A stretch of DNA of 64,000 nt, taken from assembly GCF_900088415.1 (NCBI RefSeq), contig NZ_FLLQ01000010.1, forward strand, positions 1-64,000. Direction: 5' to 3'. Source of the DNA: Vibrio mediterranei. GTDB lineage: Bacteria; Pseudomonadota; Gammaproteobacteria; Enterobacterales; Vibrionaceae. Every line of letters begins with the position of its first letter. The stretch's first letter is position 1. Under the pieces are notes generated by a model that did no database searches, was not told the DNA's origin, and worked only from the letters and a program-made list of their open reading frames with translations. Positions 53,705 through 63,380 of the stretch are shown piece by piece. The position numbers and the translations under genes were made by a program.

Positions 53705-54298
53705 ATGTCGAACAAACTCGCAAACCCTGCGCCACTTGGCCTAATGGGTTTTGGTATGACTACCATTCTGCTTAACATCCACAATGCAGGTTTCTTTCCG
53801 ATTGATTCAATGATTCTTGCTATGGGTATTTTTTATGGAGGTCTTAGCCAAGTGTTTGTTGGCATGATGTGCTTTAAGCGTGGTGACACTTTTGGCACTA
53901 CGGCATTCACGTCGTACGGCTTATTCTGGTTAACGCTAGTGGGTATTATCGTAATGCCTTACATGGGTCTTCCTGCTAGCCCTGCGAAATTTATGGGTTG
54001 GTATTTACTGCTATGGGGTGTGTTCACTGGCTTCATGTTCATTGGTTCACTTTGCTACCCAGTGGCTAAGCAAGTGGTCTTTGGTTCTCTGACTATCCTA
54101 TTTTTCTTGTTAGCAGCGCGTGATTTCTTCGGCAGCGAATTGATTGGCACTATTGCCGGCTTTGAAGGTATCTTCTGCGGCGCGAGCGCGATTTACTTCG
54201 CTATGGCTCAAGTACTTAACAACGAATATGGTCGTACGATTCTCCCTATCGGTGAGAAAAAAGCGCCAGCAATGAACACTCAAGAAGTGGCTGCATAA
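53705..54298 (+). CDS. satP: SatP-family acetate/succinate transporter
   Basis: A 197-residue, six-helix membrane protein of the AceTr (GPR1/FUN34/YaaH) family. The signature NPAPLGLMGFGMTT begins at residue 7 and the helices are separated by short loops. E. coli SatP imports acetate and succinate with protons. It is a single-gene unit with a 180-base upstream region and a strong terminator. Confidence 0.95.
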   Translation: MSNKLANPAPLGLMGFGMTTILLNIHNAGFFPIDSMILAMGIFYGGLSQVFVGMMCFKRGDTFGTTAFTSYGLFWLTLVGIIVMPYMGLPASPAKFMGWYLLLWGVFTGFMFIGSLCYPVAKQVVFGSLTILFFLLAARDFFGSELIGTIAGFEGIFCGASAIYFAMAQVLNNEYGRTILPIGEKKAPAMNTQEVAA

Positions 54299-54331
54299 TT
54301 TAAGTTTCATTCATTCGGGAACAATGAATGA

Positions 54332-54362
54332 TAAAAGGGGTAGCTAAGCTACCCCTTTTTTT
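54332..54362. terminator. bidirectional terminator between satP and agcS
   Basis: AAAAGGGGTAGCT and AGCTACCCCTTTT form a long stem around AA-type loop with T-runs on both strands. Confidence 0.9.
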
Positions 54363-54432
54363 ATGCGACGAGCATGTTTCATATCATCCCTGCACAGGCA
54401 GAGACCTACCCAAAGTGAACATCAATTCTTAA

Positions 54433-55980
54433 TTAAGATATCTGTGTCTGAGTGGATGCGGAACCCGCCTCTTGAGGCGCTTCAGGCTTTTTACCTGTTT
54501 TACGCTCGTAGCGACCTTCCCAGTAGTCTGCACCTTTAATACCAAGTGCGACAGGGTTGAATGTGTACTCTTCTACACCTTGCTCTTGCTGTTTCTCATA
54601 ATCTTTGAGCGCAATGATTGCTGGTTTGGCAATAAAGAAGATGATCAAAATGCCCACGATGTTTAGCCATGCCATCAGACCAACACCCACATCACCCATT
54701 GCCCAAGCAAGGTTAGCCGCTTTCACTGTTCCATAAAACACAGATGTGATTAGCACAAGTTTCAAGATGAACATCAAGCCGTTGACTTTAAAAGTACGGC
54801 GAATGTAAGCGATATTTGTCTCTGCAATATAGTAGTACGCCAGAATGGTCGTAAATGCGAAGAAGAATAGTGCAAATGCGATAAATAGCTTACCAACACC
54901 AGGCATTGTGCTTTCGATAGCTAACTGAGTAAACGCAGGACCATTAGCTCCAACGGTTTCGGCAAGGTTTTGTACCAAGAACGTACTCTCAGGACCATGA
55001 ACGTTGTACGCACCTGTGATAAGAATCATAAATGCTGTCGCAGAACACACTAGAAGCGTATCAATATAGATAGAGAAAGATTGCACTAAACCTTGTTGTG
55101 CTGGGTGATCAACGTTTGCTGCTGCAGCTGCATGTGGACCAGTACCTTGGCCTGCTTCGTTAGAGTAGACGCCACGTTTTACACCCCAACCAATTGCCGC
55201 GCCGAAGCCTGCCATTGGAGTAAATGCATCGCCAATAATCATACTAACAATCCCCGGTACTTCACCGATGTTAAGCAGAATAATCACGAACGCAATGATG
55301 ATGTACGCTAGCGCCATAAATGGCACAACGATTTGTGTGAAGTTTGCGATTCGTTTTACGCCACCAAAAATGATGAAGGCAAGAATGACGGAAATAACTG
55401 CACCAGTGAAAATTTTAGCAAAACTGATGGTACCGATAGCAGTGTCAATCATAGCGCCTGTGCCGAATGCGGTTTCTACTGCATTACCAATGCTGTTCGA
55501 TTGAACACCCGGTAGAAGAACACCACAAGCGAAAATAGTCGCAATAGCAAAGATCCATGCGTACCATTTTTGTCCCATCGCTTTTTCTATGTAATAAGCT
55601 GGGCCGCCACGAAATTGCCCTTCATCTTCTTCTTTATAGATTTGAGCGAGCGTGGATTCGATATAGGCTGTTGCTGCGCCAAAAAACACAACCATCCACA
55701 TCCAGAAAACTGCGCCTGGACCACCAAAACCAATAGCCGCAGCGACACCGGCAATATTACCCGTACCAACGCGACCAGAAAGTGAAACCGCTAAAGCTTG
55801 AAATGAGGAGATCCCTTTTTCTGAGCTTTTACCGGAAAGTAATAGACGCCACATTTCGAAGAAATGACGCACCTGTACAAAACGAGTGAGCACTGAATAA
55901 AAAAGGCCAGCACCAAGACACAAGTAAATTAGAGCGGGACTCCAGATTATCCCGTTTAAAAAATCAACCAAAGACTGCAT
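54433..55980 (-). CDS. sodium:alanine/glycine symporter (AGCS family)
   Basis: A 515-residue multi-pass transporter with about 10-11 helices. The family signature SLSGRVGTGNIAGVAAAIGFGGPGAVFWMW is at about 68-98, and GAAIGWGVKRGVYSNEAGQGTGPHAAAAA near 258-286. It takes up small neutral amino acids with Na+. AGGGAAGAACT lies before the ATG. Some Vibrio AGCS genes are controlled by a glycine riboswitch; I looked for that motif in its 328-base leader and did not find it. The C-terminus is charged and cytoplasmic. Confidence 0.95.
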   Translation of the reverse strand: MQSLVDFLNGIIWSPALIYLCLGAGLFYSVLTRFVQVRHFFEMWRLLLSGKSSEKGISSFQALAVSLSGRVGTGNIAGVAAAIGFGGPGAVFWMWMVVFFGAATAYIESTLAQIYKEEDEGQFRGGPAYYIEKAMGQKWYAWIFAIATIFACGVLLPGVQSNSIGNAVETAFGTGAMIDTAIGTISFAKIFTGAVISVILAFIIFGGVKRIANFTQIVVPFMALAYIIIAFVIILLNIGEVPGIVSMIIGDAFTPMAGFGAAIGWGVKRGVYSNEAGQGTGPHAAAAANVDHPAQQGLVQSFSIYIDTLLVCSATAFMILITGAYNVHGPESTFLVQNLAETVGANGPAFTQLAIESTMPGVGKLFIAFALFFFAFTTILAYYYIAETNIAYIRRTFKVNGLMFILKLVLITSVFYGTVKAANLAWAMGDVGVGLMAWLNIVGILIIFFIAKPAIIALKDYEKQQEQGVEEYTFNPVALGIKGADYWEGRYERKTGKKPEAPQEAGSASTQTQIS

Positions 55981-56109
55981 AGTTCTTCCCTGTAAAGCTG
56001 GGGTAGCTTTTGAAACTCAGCGACTGATGTTCTGATTGTTCGAAAGCTATTGTTGATACCCACCGTTTCCCAATCGTCCTTGCTTGCACGAAAAGCATGA
56101 GAAAGCTGA

Positions 56110-56144
56110 GCGCGAAGTGTTTGAATTTATAAAACACTTCGCGC
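56110..56144. repeat. 13-bp perfect inverted repeat upstream of agcS
   Basis: GCGCGAAGTGTTT (56110-56122) is perfectly complementary to AAACACTTCGCGC (56132-56144), with a 9-base AT centre, 130 bases before agcS. No T-run on either side, so not a terminator. The rest of 55981-56276 shows no gene. Confidence 0.8.
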
Positions 56145-56276
56145 ATCCTACCTAAGTTTGTTGCAAATGTTAAGGTTGGATGTAAATATTGTGTTAACAC
56201 GTGATGGCAGGCACAAAATTTTAAATGCGGGTTGTTTGTGTGATATTTGTTTGTTAATTGCTTTCTTTGAAGAGAT

Positions 56277-56306
56277 AAAAAAAGCCGACCTAAATAGTCG
56301 GCTTTA
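56277..56306 (-). terminator. terminator of the thi salvage operon
   Basis: On the minus strand AAAGCCGACT and GGTCGGCTTT pair around a short loop, followed by T-run, just after tenA. Confidence 0.9.
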
Positions 56307-56308
56307 GA

Positions 56309-56977
56309 TTAGGCGGCATCTAAGCCTTGTTGCCAAAAGGCAATTTCCATGCGAGTTGCCGTTTTAAACACATGTATGATCTCTTGTGCTCTCTGGCTTT
56401 GCAGGTCAATGTCTTTTAGTAGCACGTCTAATCGTTTGATACTGGTTTGCACTCCTGACTGGAATTCTTCGCTGCCATACAATTCTATCCAACTACGATA
56501 GGGGTTATTTTCTAGCATGGTATCGGCGCTTTTGAGTAAGTTGTCACCGATAACAGCATAGCCGATGGCACAGGGTGCTAGTGCAGCATAAAGATCAACT
56601 AATTCGCCCGTCATTCCTGCATCTAGAACATATCGTGTGTACGCCACGGTACCAAAATCTTCGACTTCCGCTTCCATATCTGCTTCTGTGACTCCCCACT
56701 GCTGGCAATAAGCGACATGGTGGCCAATCTCAGAATTTAATAGTGCCTCAACACTTGGTACCGCTTCGCGCATTTGAGCAAGTGTTTTGGCTTTGTAGAT
56801 GGCTAGTGCATAAGCGCGAGCGTACTGCTTTAAGAATAGAAAATCCTGCTTCAAATAGTGTAAATACGCCTGCTGAGCGAGAGTCCCCACCGCTAATTGC
56901 TTGACGAAGTCATGTTCGGTGTAAGCCAACCACTCTTGTTGGCAAGCGTTAATTAAGTCTTGATGGTTCATGGTCAC
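56309..56977 (-). CDS. tenA: TenA, aminopyrimidine aminohydrolase (thiaminase II)
   Basis: A 222-residue all-helical enzyme. The conserved catalytic Cys is in ALAPCAIGYAVIG (near residue 135), with the YGSEEFQSGV segment providing acidic residues. It hydrolyses aminopyrimidine breakdown products of thiamine to HMP. It is the last gene of the thiD-thiZ-thiX-thiY-tenA operon, 2 bases after thiY, and ends just before a terminator. Confidence 0.95.
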   Translation of the reverse strand: MTMNHQDLINACQQEWLAYTEHDFVKQLAVGTLAQQAYLHYLKQDFLFLKQYARAYALAIYKAKTLAQMREAVPSVEALLNSEIGHHVAYCQQWGVTEADMEAEVEDFGTVAYTRYVLDAGMTGELVDLYAALAPCAIGYAVIGDNLLKSADTMLENNPYRSWIELYGSEEFQSGVQTSIKRLDVLLKDIDLQSQRAQEIIHVFKTATRMEIAFWQQGLDAA

Positions 56978-56979
56978 TC

Positions 56980-57927
56980 CTAAAGTACAGGTACGATGGT
57001 CTCTGCTTTTGGCTTAGCGCTGATAATTTTGTGTTGATACATGAATTCGGTAAACGCATCATATTTGGTCGCATCAACTGCAGATGGTCTAAGCGCAAAT
57101 CGAGTCAATGTGTCACGCCATGCTCTTTTATTGAGTTCGTTGTTTAATGTGTCTGGTGCGTAGGCAACAAACTCATTCCAAGAAGTTGTTGGGTGATTCA
57201 CTATGTAAGTGGTGGCCTTTTCAATCGCACGGTTGAATTTTAGGATGGCTTCTTTGTCATAACTGTTGGCATTGGCGACAAACACTAGTTCCTCATAAGT
57301 TGGGACACCGTGTTCTTCTGGGAAAAAGGCTTTTGGTTTATAACCTTCAAGTTCTAGCTGGTTGGTTTCAAAGTTTCTCAAACCACCCCAAATCGCGTCT
57401 ACTTTTCCTGAAGCAAGGGAAGAGGAGAGAGCCCAGCCAACATTAATGATCTGTACTTCGTCAAATGCCACTCCCTCGGTACTGAGCATGGTACCTATGG
57501 TCGCTTCTTCGTTACCTGCGATAGCAATACCAATTTTCTTACCTTTTAGGTCTGCTAGTGTGTTTATCTTGCCATTGTCCAATACCATCATGGTATTAAG
57601 CGGCGTTGCGATCAGAGTTGCGCTGCGGATCAGTGGCAGTCCAGCAGCCACGTCGATAGTAAGGCTGGTTTGATACGAAACCGCAAGGTCGACTTTCCCC
57701 GCAGCAACCAGTTTGGCCGGTGTACTTGGGTCGGCTGGCTCTTGAATATCAACATTAAGCCCTTGCTCCTTGAAGTAACCTTTCTCTTGAGCAATGACGA
57801 TAGGGCCATGATTTGGGTTAATAAACCAGTCGAGCATTAGCGTGAGTTTTTTTTCTGCAGCGTGCGCTGGCATGATGCTGGCTGTAGTTAGCAGCAGAGC
57901 CGCAGCGAGTTTGTGCATGGATTTCAT
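56980..57927 (-). CDS. thiY: ThiY-like pyrimidine-precursor binding protein (ABC transporter)
   Basis: A 315-residue NMT1/THI5-like periplasmic binding protein with a signal peptide (about 1-23, ending PAHA). Family motifs are LMLDWFINPNHGPIVIAQEKGYF and VSYQTSLTIDVAAGLP. ThiY of other bacteria binds formylaminopyrimidine for uptake; the pairing with tenA and thiD supports HMP-precursor import (inference). 18 bases separate it from the permease. Confidence 0.93.
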   Translation of the reverse strand: MKSMHKLAAALLLTTASIMPAHAAEKKLTLMLDWFINPNHGPIVIAQEKGYFKEQGLNVDIQEPADPSTPAKLVAAGKVDLAVSYQTSLTIDVAAGLPLIRSATLIATPLNTMMVLDNGKINTLADLKGKKIGIAIAGNEEATIGTMLSTEGVAFDEVQIINVGWALSSSLASGKVDAIWGGLRNFETNQLELEGYKPKAFFPEEHGVPTYEELVFVANANSYDKEAILKFNRAIEKATTYIVNHPTTSWNEFVAYAPDTLNNELNKRAWRDTLTRFALRPSAVDATKYDAFTEFMYQHKIISAKPKAETIVPVL

Positions 57928-57945
57928 GGTTTTTCCTTTTGATTG

Positions 57946-58752
57946 TTATTTATTTTCCCAAGGGATCAGGCGCTTAAGCCCCCAATCGGTAAAAAAGTAA
58001 AGCGCGACTGAGACGCTGGCTAAAATAAACAGCGCCGCAAACATTTCATCAATTAACATGCGAGCATTGGCTTGCAACATGAGATACCCCAAGCCCTCAC
58101 TCGAACCAACCCATTCGCCAGCGACAGCACCGATAGGAGCAACTACGACGGCGACTCGTATACCAGAAGCAAGGACAGTTAGCGAGGCTGGTAAACGTAT
58201 GTGCCATAGTTGGCGGAATTGGCTAGCCCCCATGGTCTGTGACAAATCCAAATAGCCCACAGGCGTATTACGCAGTCCGTCATAGCAACAAGTGGTAACG
58301 GGGAAGAAGATAATCAGTGCTGCCATGACCACTTTGGAAGCAATACCGTAGCCCAGCCACAGCATCAGAATTGGAGCGAGAGCGAACACTGGAATAGCCT
58401 GGCTGGTTATTAAAATCGGCAGGAGCCAACGTTTGACGGGCTGAAACAACAGCATTTGCAGTGCAAAGAACAGCCCCATTGATAAGCCTAGTAGGAGTCC
58501 GAGCAGGATCTCTTGTGTCGTAACCCAAGTGTGTTTGAGAAGTACATCTTGACGCTCGACCAGCTTAACGAGTACGGCCTCGGGTGCTGGTAAGATAAAA
58601 CTGGGGAGTGCAAACAGCACCACGATAGCTTTCCAAAGTCCTAAGATAATCAGGAAGCTAACCAGCACTCGCAATAGTGTGCTTATCCCTTGTTTTTTCT
58701 GAGCAGCCGCCTGTCGACGGCTTTGTTCAGCGACTTGTGTTAAGACTGTCAC
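57946..58752 (-). CDS. thiX: ThiX-like ABC transporter permease
   Basis: A 268-residue permease of the NitT/TauT/SsuC type with about six helices. The coupling loop is TMGASQFRQLWHIRLPASL, and GAVAGEWVGSSEGLGYLM is characteristic. Its start overlaps the end of thiZ by 4 bases (ATGA). It should carry HMP precursors with ThiZ and ThiY. Confidence 0.93.
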   Translation of the reverse strand: MTVLTQVAEQSRRQAAAQKKQGISTLLRVLVSFLIILGLWKAIVVLFALPSFILPAPEAVLVKLVERQDVLLKHTWVTTQEILLGLLLGLSMGLFFALQMLLFQPVKRWLLPILITSQAIPVFALAPILMLWLGYGIASKVVMAALIIFFPVTTCCYDGLRNTPVGYLDLSQTMGASQFRQLWHIRLPASLTVLASGIRVAVVVAPIGAVAGEWVGSSEGLGYLMLQANARMLIDEMFAALFILASVSVALYFFTDWGLKRLIPWENK

Positions 58753-59489
58753 GAGTGTCCCCCTAAATGTTCTAGGATGGATTGTTGGATGGTTGCGAAT
58801 TCGCCATCGATATCTCTAGGAATAGCCGATTGTGGAGGGACGACTTTATTAAGCTGGGCGGGTTTCCCGTTCATGACCAATATTTGCTCGCCGAGCCTCA
58901 AGGCTTCTTGTGGATCGTGGGTGATCAATAACACTGTTTTGTCACACAACAACTGAGCGGCAAGATTTTGCAATTTATGTCTAGTGACGGCATCAAGCGC
59001 AGAAAATGGCTCGTCCATCAACACTATCGATTTGTCTTGCATTAAAGTTCGAGCTAATGCAACGCGCTGTTTTTGTCCGCCAGATAGTTCGTTGGGCAGA
59101 ACATTCGCTTTGCTATCGAGTCCAACCTGTTCCAATAACGCCATGGCTTTGGCTTTCGTATTGGCTTCGACACGCTGACCATTCAAACGTGTGGCTAAAC
59201 ACACATTGTCAACAACGGTTAACCAAGGCATAAGTAAATCTTGCTGCGCCATGTAGGCTACGTTACTCGATAGCTGAGTAAGGCTAGGAACTACAGTTTT
59301 GGCGGTAAAGGTGACTTTTTCCGTTAGTAGCCCAGCGATATAGCGCAGCAACGTCGACTTCCCGCAGCCACTAGGTCCTAACAAAGCGGTCCAGCTTCCC
59401 GCTTCAAACTGTACGCTCAAGTCTGAGAATATCGGTTGAGCGTCACCTAAATAGGTGAGCGTGGCGTTTTCAATACGAATATGGTTCAT
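58749..59489 (-). CDS. thiZ: ThiZ-like ABC transporter ATPase
   Basis: A 246-residue ABC ATPase. Walker [10 protein letters not shown] is near 38-46, the signature is ELSGGQKQRVALARTL, Walker B IVLMDEPFSALD and the switch LITHDPQEA. It overlaps thiD by 4 bases, so the operon is translated as a coupled series. Confidence 0.94.
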   Translation of the reverse strand: MNHIRIENATLTYLGDAQPIFSDLSVQFEAGSWTALLGPSGCGKSTLLRYIAGLLTEKVTFTAKTVVPSLTQLSSNVAYMAQQDLLMPWLTVVDNVCLATRLNGQRVEANTKAKAMALLEQVGLDSKANVLPNELSGGQKQRVALARTLMQDKSIVLMDEPFSALDAVTRHKLQNLAAQLLCDKTVLLITHDPQEALRLGEQILVMNGKPAQLNKVVPPQSAIPRDIDGEFATIQQSILEHLGGHS

Positions 59490-60307
59490 CGGTTCAGCGC
59501 GTAAAAGTGGTGAACAGGACCGTGCCCCTTACCGATGTCGAGCTCATCGGCATGAGCAATCGCTTGAGTAATATAGCTTTTACCGTTAGAGACCGCTTGA
59601 TGTAAGGTATTATTTTGAGCCAAGTAAGACGCGATGGCAGAACTCAATGTGCAACCTGTACCATGAGTATTCTTGGTATTGATACGCGTTGTTTCAAAGA
59701 TAGACACATCATTTTGAGTAATCAGTAGGTCATTACTGCTGGAGTCAGACTCAAGGTGACCACCTTTAAGCAAAATCGCTGACGTATTGAGTTCGCGTAG
59801 CTGGTCAATCAACGCTTCCATGTCATTTTGGGATTGCGGAACTTGGGTGCCAAGTAGGGCTGCACCTTCAGGTAAATTAGGTGTGATCACTGTCGCTAAA
59901 GGTAGTAATTCCGTTTTTAACGCATCAATAGCGGAAGTTTCTAATAGCAGGTCGCCACTGGTAGCGACCATGACAGGGTCGAGAACCACATGCTTTGGCT
60001 GATATTGACGAATCTTTTCAGCCACAGCGCGAATAATACTCGCGTCAGCAAGCATACCGATCTTTACCGCCACTACATCTAAGTCGCTGAATACCGCGTC
60101 TAATTGCGCCTGCACAAATTGAGGATCAATACCGAGAATACCAGACACACCTTGCGTGTTTTGAGCGGTCAACGCAGTAATGACTGAGCACGCATAAGAA
60201 CCTGTTGCTGAGATGGCTTTAATGTCAGCTTGAATTCCAGCGCCACCGCCAGAATCGGAGCCAGCGATTGTCAATACAATAGGAGTTTTAGAGGTTGATG
60301 ATGTCAT
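59486..60307 (-). CDS. thiD: ThiD, hydroxymethylpyrimidine/phosphomethylpyrimidine kinase
   Basis: A 273-residue ribokinase-fold kinase. The ATG at 60307 follows AAGGAAC; the frame is open to 60337. Motifs are GSDSGGGAGIQADIKA, LDPVMVATSG, LLKGGH and anion-hole NTHGTGCTLSSAIA. It phosphorylates HMP twice for joining to the thiazole. It leads the operon directly behind a TPP riboswitch. Confidence 0.97.
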   Translation of the reverse strand: MTSSTSKTPIVLTIAGSDSGGGAGIQADIKAISATGSYACSVITALTAQNTQGVSGILGIDPQFVQAQLDAVFSDLDVVAVKIGMLADASIIRAVAEKIRQYQPKHVVLDPVMVATSGDLLLETSAIDALKTELLPLATVITPNLPEGAALLGTQVPQSQNDMEALIDQLRELNTSAILLKGGHLESDSSSNDLLITQNDVSIFETTRINTKNTHGTGCTLSSAIASYLAQNNTLHQAVSNGKSYITQAIAHADELDIGKGHGPVHHFYALNR

Positions 60308-60384
60308 ATCATGTTCCTTTTCAGGGTAGGAACACAAAATAGGCAGGGCAAAGATCCACTGCGGACGCAGAGTCTTAGTGCGGT

Positions 60385-60476
60385 GTCTATCAGTTCCCTA
60401 CGCCAGTGCTAACTGAATCAGGTTCAACGGGTCTCACCACTTTGGTGATCTCAGCGAAAACGCTCCCCGACTAATG
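60385..60476 (-). promoter_or_regulatory. TPP riboswitch (THI box)
   Basis: On the minus strand the conserved parts are GGGGAGCG, CTGAGATCACC, the P2/P4 core ACCCGTTGAACCTGATTC, then AGTTAGCACTGGCGTAGGGAA. This is the thiamine pyrophosphate aptamer; it ends about 80 bases before thiD. It should turn off the thi salvage operon when TPP is high. Confidence 0.96.
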
Positions 60477-60819
60477 AGAAAGGACATTGTTATACAAGCG
60501 CTGGTTTTTTTCCAGAATTAAAACGTGAGCTCATCGACTTAAACGGAAAATACCTCCGAGTGCGCTTATTCTCTTGGTGAATGGGTTTGGTGTTTTTTAA
60601 GGAAGGAGGTGCCATCACAAGAATAAAATTCTGGGCACAAAGTAAAAATGTGAATGAAAATTCTTGTTACACATTGAGTATTTTTGAGTGGTGACTCGAA
60701 GTGAGTTTATTTTTTGAACACAAAATAAACCCCAAGTTCTATTAATTGTTCTCGATGTTCACACTTTTATAACAGGTGTGAGCAGCGTCATTAGACCTTT
60801 CAGGGAAAGAGAACAAATA
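60477..60819. other. 343-base region between riboswitch and chitinase
   Basis: It holds the divergent promoters of the thi operon and chiA. AT-rich, with no frame or clear regulator site that I can support. An 'AAGGAAGGAGG' stretch near 60600 is not followed by a start of any open frame. Confidence 0.5.
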
Positions 60820-63345
60820 ATGAAAAATCTATTATTAGGGGTATCGGCGGTTGCTTTGGCGGTAAGCCAAAGTGTCAATGCCGCGCCAGCAAAACCCTCA
60901 ATTGACGTCTGGGGCTCGAATAATCTGCAGTTTTCGAAAATCCAATTGGCTATGGAGACCACCTCTGGCTACGACCAGATGGTTCAATACAACGATCTAG
61001 CAGAGATCAAAATCACATTTAATCAGTGGAGTGGTACTACTGGAGATACTTATAACATCTACTTTGATAGCAATAAGGTGGCGACAGGGCCAATAACCGG
61101 TAGCCAAACAACCGCTACGTTTGGTTATGGTCAGGGTGGTTTGTATCAAATGCAAGTGGAAGCGTGTGATGCAACGGGATGTAGCAAAAGTGCGCCAATG
61201 GAGCTGGTGGTTGCTGATACTGATGGCTCTCATCTAGCCCCTTTGACAATGAATATTGACCCCAACAACAAGTCTTATAATACCGACCCTAATATGGTCG
61301 TCGGCACCTACTTTGTGGAATGGGGAATTTATGGACGTGACTACACAGTAGACAACATTCCGGCAGACAACCTAACCCATATTATCTATGGTTTTATCCC
61401 GATTTGTGGTCCTAATGAATCGGTGAAATCTGTGGGGGGCAACAGCTTTAATGCCCTGCAGACCGCCTGTAAGGGCATGCAAGACTTTGAAGTAGTTATT
61501 CACGACCCTTGGGCAGCGTACCAGAAAAGCTTCACTCAAGCTGGTCATGACTACAACACGCCAATTAAAGGCAACTATGCCATGTTAATGGCACTAAAGC
61601 AGCGTAATCCCGATCTTAAAATTCTCCCTTCCATTGGTGGTTGGACTCTTTCAGACCCATTTTACAGTTTTACCGATAAAGCCAATCGAGACATATTCGT
61701 CGCGTCTGTGAAACGCTTTCTCAATACGTGGAAGTTCTATGATGGCGTGGATATCGATTGGGAGTATCCGGGTGGGGATGGTGCTGCACCAGATTTAGGT
61801 GACCCAGTAAATGATGGTCCGGCTTACATCGATTTGATGAGCGAACTGCGAGCTATGTTGGATGAGCTTGAAGCAGAAACAGGCAGAGAGTACGAACTGA
61901 CTTCTGCGATAGGCGTTGGTCATGACAAGATTGAAGACGTGGATTATGGCAAAGCGATTCCATATATGGATTACATCTTTGCCATGACATATGACTTCTA
62001 TGGCGGCTGGAATAATGTTCCTGGACACCAAGCCGCGTTGTATTGTGGCAACTTTATGCGTCCTGGGCAATGTGATGGAACGGGTGTTGATGCCGAAGGG
62101 ATTCCATACAAAGGGCCTGCCTATACTGCGGACAACGGTATTCAGTTATTGTTAGCTCAAGGTGTACCTGCGAACAAGTTGGTATTGGGTGCCGCCATGT
62201 ATGGCCGAGGTTGGACTGGGGTAACACCTGATACTTTAACTGACCCCACAGACCCTATGACTGGCGTTGCGACCGGCAAGCTGAAGGGTTCAACAGCTCA
62301 AGGAGTATGGGAAGATGGTGTTATTGATTACAAAGGCATAAAAGCGTATATGCTTGGTCCAGACAACACTGGAGTCAACGGTTTTGAGTACGGTTATGAT
62401 GCGATGGCTGAAGCAGCCTATGTCTGGAATCAAACAACTGGCGATTTGATTACTTTCGACGATGACCGTTCAGTGAAAGCGAAAGGTGCTTATGTTCAAA
62501 GCCTTGGACTTGCAGGCTTATTTTCATGGGAGATTGATGCTGACAATGGTGACATTCTTAATGCAATGCATGAGAGTTTAGCTGGCGGAACACCAAGCAA
62601 TCGTGCACCCTTTGCCAGTGCTGGTGCAGACCAATCAGTTCAAGGCCCTGCGACAGTAATATTAGATGCTAGTGCATCACGTGATAGTGATGGCTCTATC
62701 GTAAGCTATAGCTGGGTGCAAACTGGTGGTGACGCGGTAGTTCTTGTTGGATCCGATACGGTTCAAGCGAGTTTTGATGCTCAAGAGGTCACTGCGACAC
62801 AGACTTATCAGTTTACGGTGACGGTAACGGATAATGAAGGTGCAACGGCCACAGACGTGGTAATGATTAATGTCACTCCAAAAGTGACGACTCCAGATAA
62901 TACTGCGCCGAACGCGGTCATTACTGGACCGACTACTGCTAGCGCTAATGAAGTTGTGGTGCTGGATGCCAGTGCATCAACAGATGCAGAAAACGATATG
63001 TTGAGTTTCAGTTGGCAGACACCCAATGGTCTAGATGTATCTGTTCTAGGCAGTTCAGTGAGCTTTTCGGCACCTAGTGTTTCTGCCGATACGAGTTATA
63101 CCTTCACTGTGACCGTTAGTGATGGCTCACTAAGTACCAGTCAGACTCATACAGTTACGGTGAGTGCCGATGGACCAATTGGTGGTACTTGTGAAGATAA
63201 TTGGGATGCGGCAGCGGTGTACACTGGTGGTGATCAAGTGATTTACCAAGGCCAGAACTACAAAGCCAAATGGTGGACGCAGGGTGAAGATCCTACGAAA
63301 ACAGGCGAGTGGGGTGTCTGGGAAAATACCGGTGCATGCCAATAA
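60820..63345 (+). CDS. chiA: secreted chitinase A (GH18) with PKD and chitin-binding domains
   Basis: An 841-residue exported enzyme. The ATG at 60820 starts a clean signal peptide MKNLLLGVSAVALAVSQSVNA, cleaved after residue 21. Then come an N-terminal chitinase-A FnIII-like domain (about 24-135), the GH18 barrel with catalytic D308-x2-D311-x-D313-x-E315, two PKD domains (about 594-690 and 696-790; both with DASAS and FTVTVTD/FTVTVSD), and a C-terminal CBM5/12 chitin-binding module with WDAAAVYTGGDQVIYQGQNY. The E315 position equals that of V. harveyi ChiA. No chitin utilisation genes are adjacent. Confidence 0.96.
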   Translation: MKNLLLGVSAVALAVSQSVNAAPAKPSIDVWGSNNLQFSKIQLAMETTSGYDQMVQYNDLAEIKITFNQWSGTTGDTYNIYFDSNKVATGPITGSQTTATFGYGQGGLYQMQVEACDATGCSKSAPMELVVADTDGSHLAPLTMNIDPNNKSYNTDPNMVVGTYFVEWGIYGRDYTVDNIPADNLTHIIYGFIPICGPNESVKSVGGNSFNALQTACKGMQDFEVVIHDPWAAYQKSFTQAGHDYNTPIKGNYAMLMALKQRNPDLKILPSIGGWTLSDPFYSFTDKANRDIFVASVKRFLNTWKFYDGVDIDWEYPGGDGAAPDLGDPVNDGPAYIDLMSELRAMLDELEAETGREYELTSAIGVGHDKIEDVDYGKAIPYMDYIFAMTYDFYGGWNNVPGHQAALYCGNFMRPGQCDGTGVDAEGIPYKGPAYTADNGIQLLLAQGVPANKLVLGAAMYGRGWTGVTPDTLTDPTDPMTGVATGKLKGSTAQGVWEDGVIDYKGIKAYMLGPDNTGVNGFEYGYDAMAEAAYVWNQTTGDLITFDDDRSVKAKGAYVQSLGLAGLFSWEIDADNGDILNAMHESLAGGTPSNRAPFASAGADQSVQGPATVILDASASRDSDGSIVSYSWVQTGGDAVVLVGSDTVQASFDAQEVTATQTYQFTVTVTDNEGATATDVVMINVTPKVTTPDNTAPNAVITGPTTASANEVVVLDASASTDAENDMLSFSWQTPNGLDVSVLGSSVSFSAPSVSADTSYTFTVTVSDGSLSTSQTHTVTVSADGPIGGTCEDNWDAAAVYTGGDQVIYQGQNYKAKWWTQGEDPTKTGEWGVWENTGACQ

Positions 63346-63380
63346 GAAAGGCAAGAACTCAATAGCTAAATGCTAGAACC

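Noticed and set aside
55964-56200. 78-codon minus-strand frame upstream of agcS
   Set aside because: It runs through the leader and inverted repeat and overlaps the agcS start; no ribosome site or family resemblance.
55981-56276. Possible glycine riboswitch upstream of the AGCS symporter
   Set aside because: I looked on the minus strand for the paired GGAGAG and GCCGAAGGGGCAA-type core and found neither.
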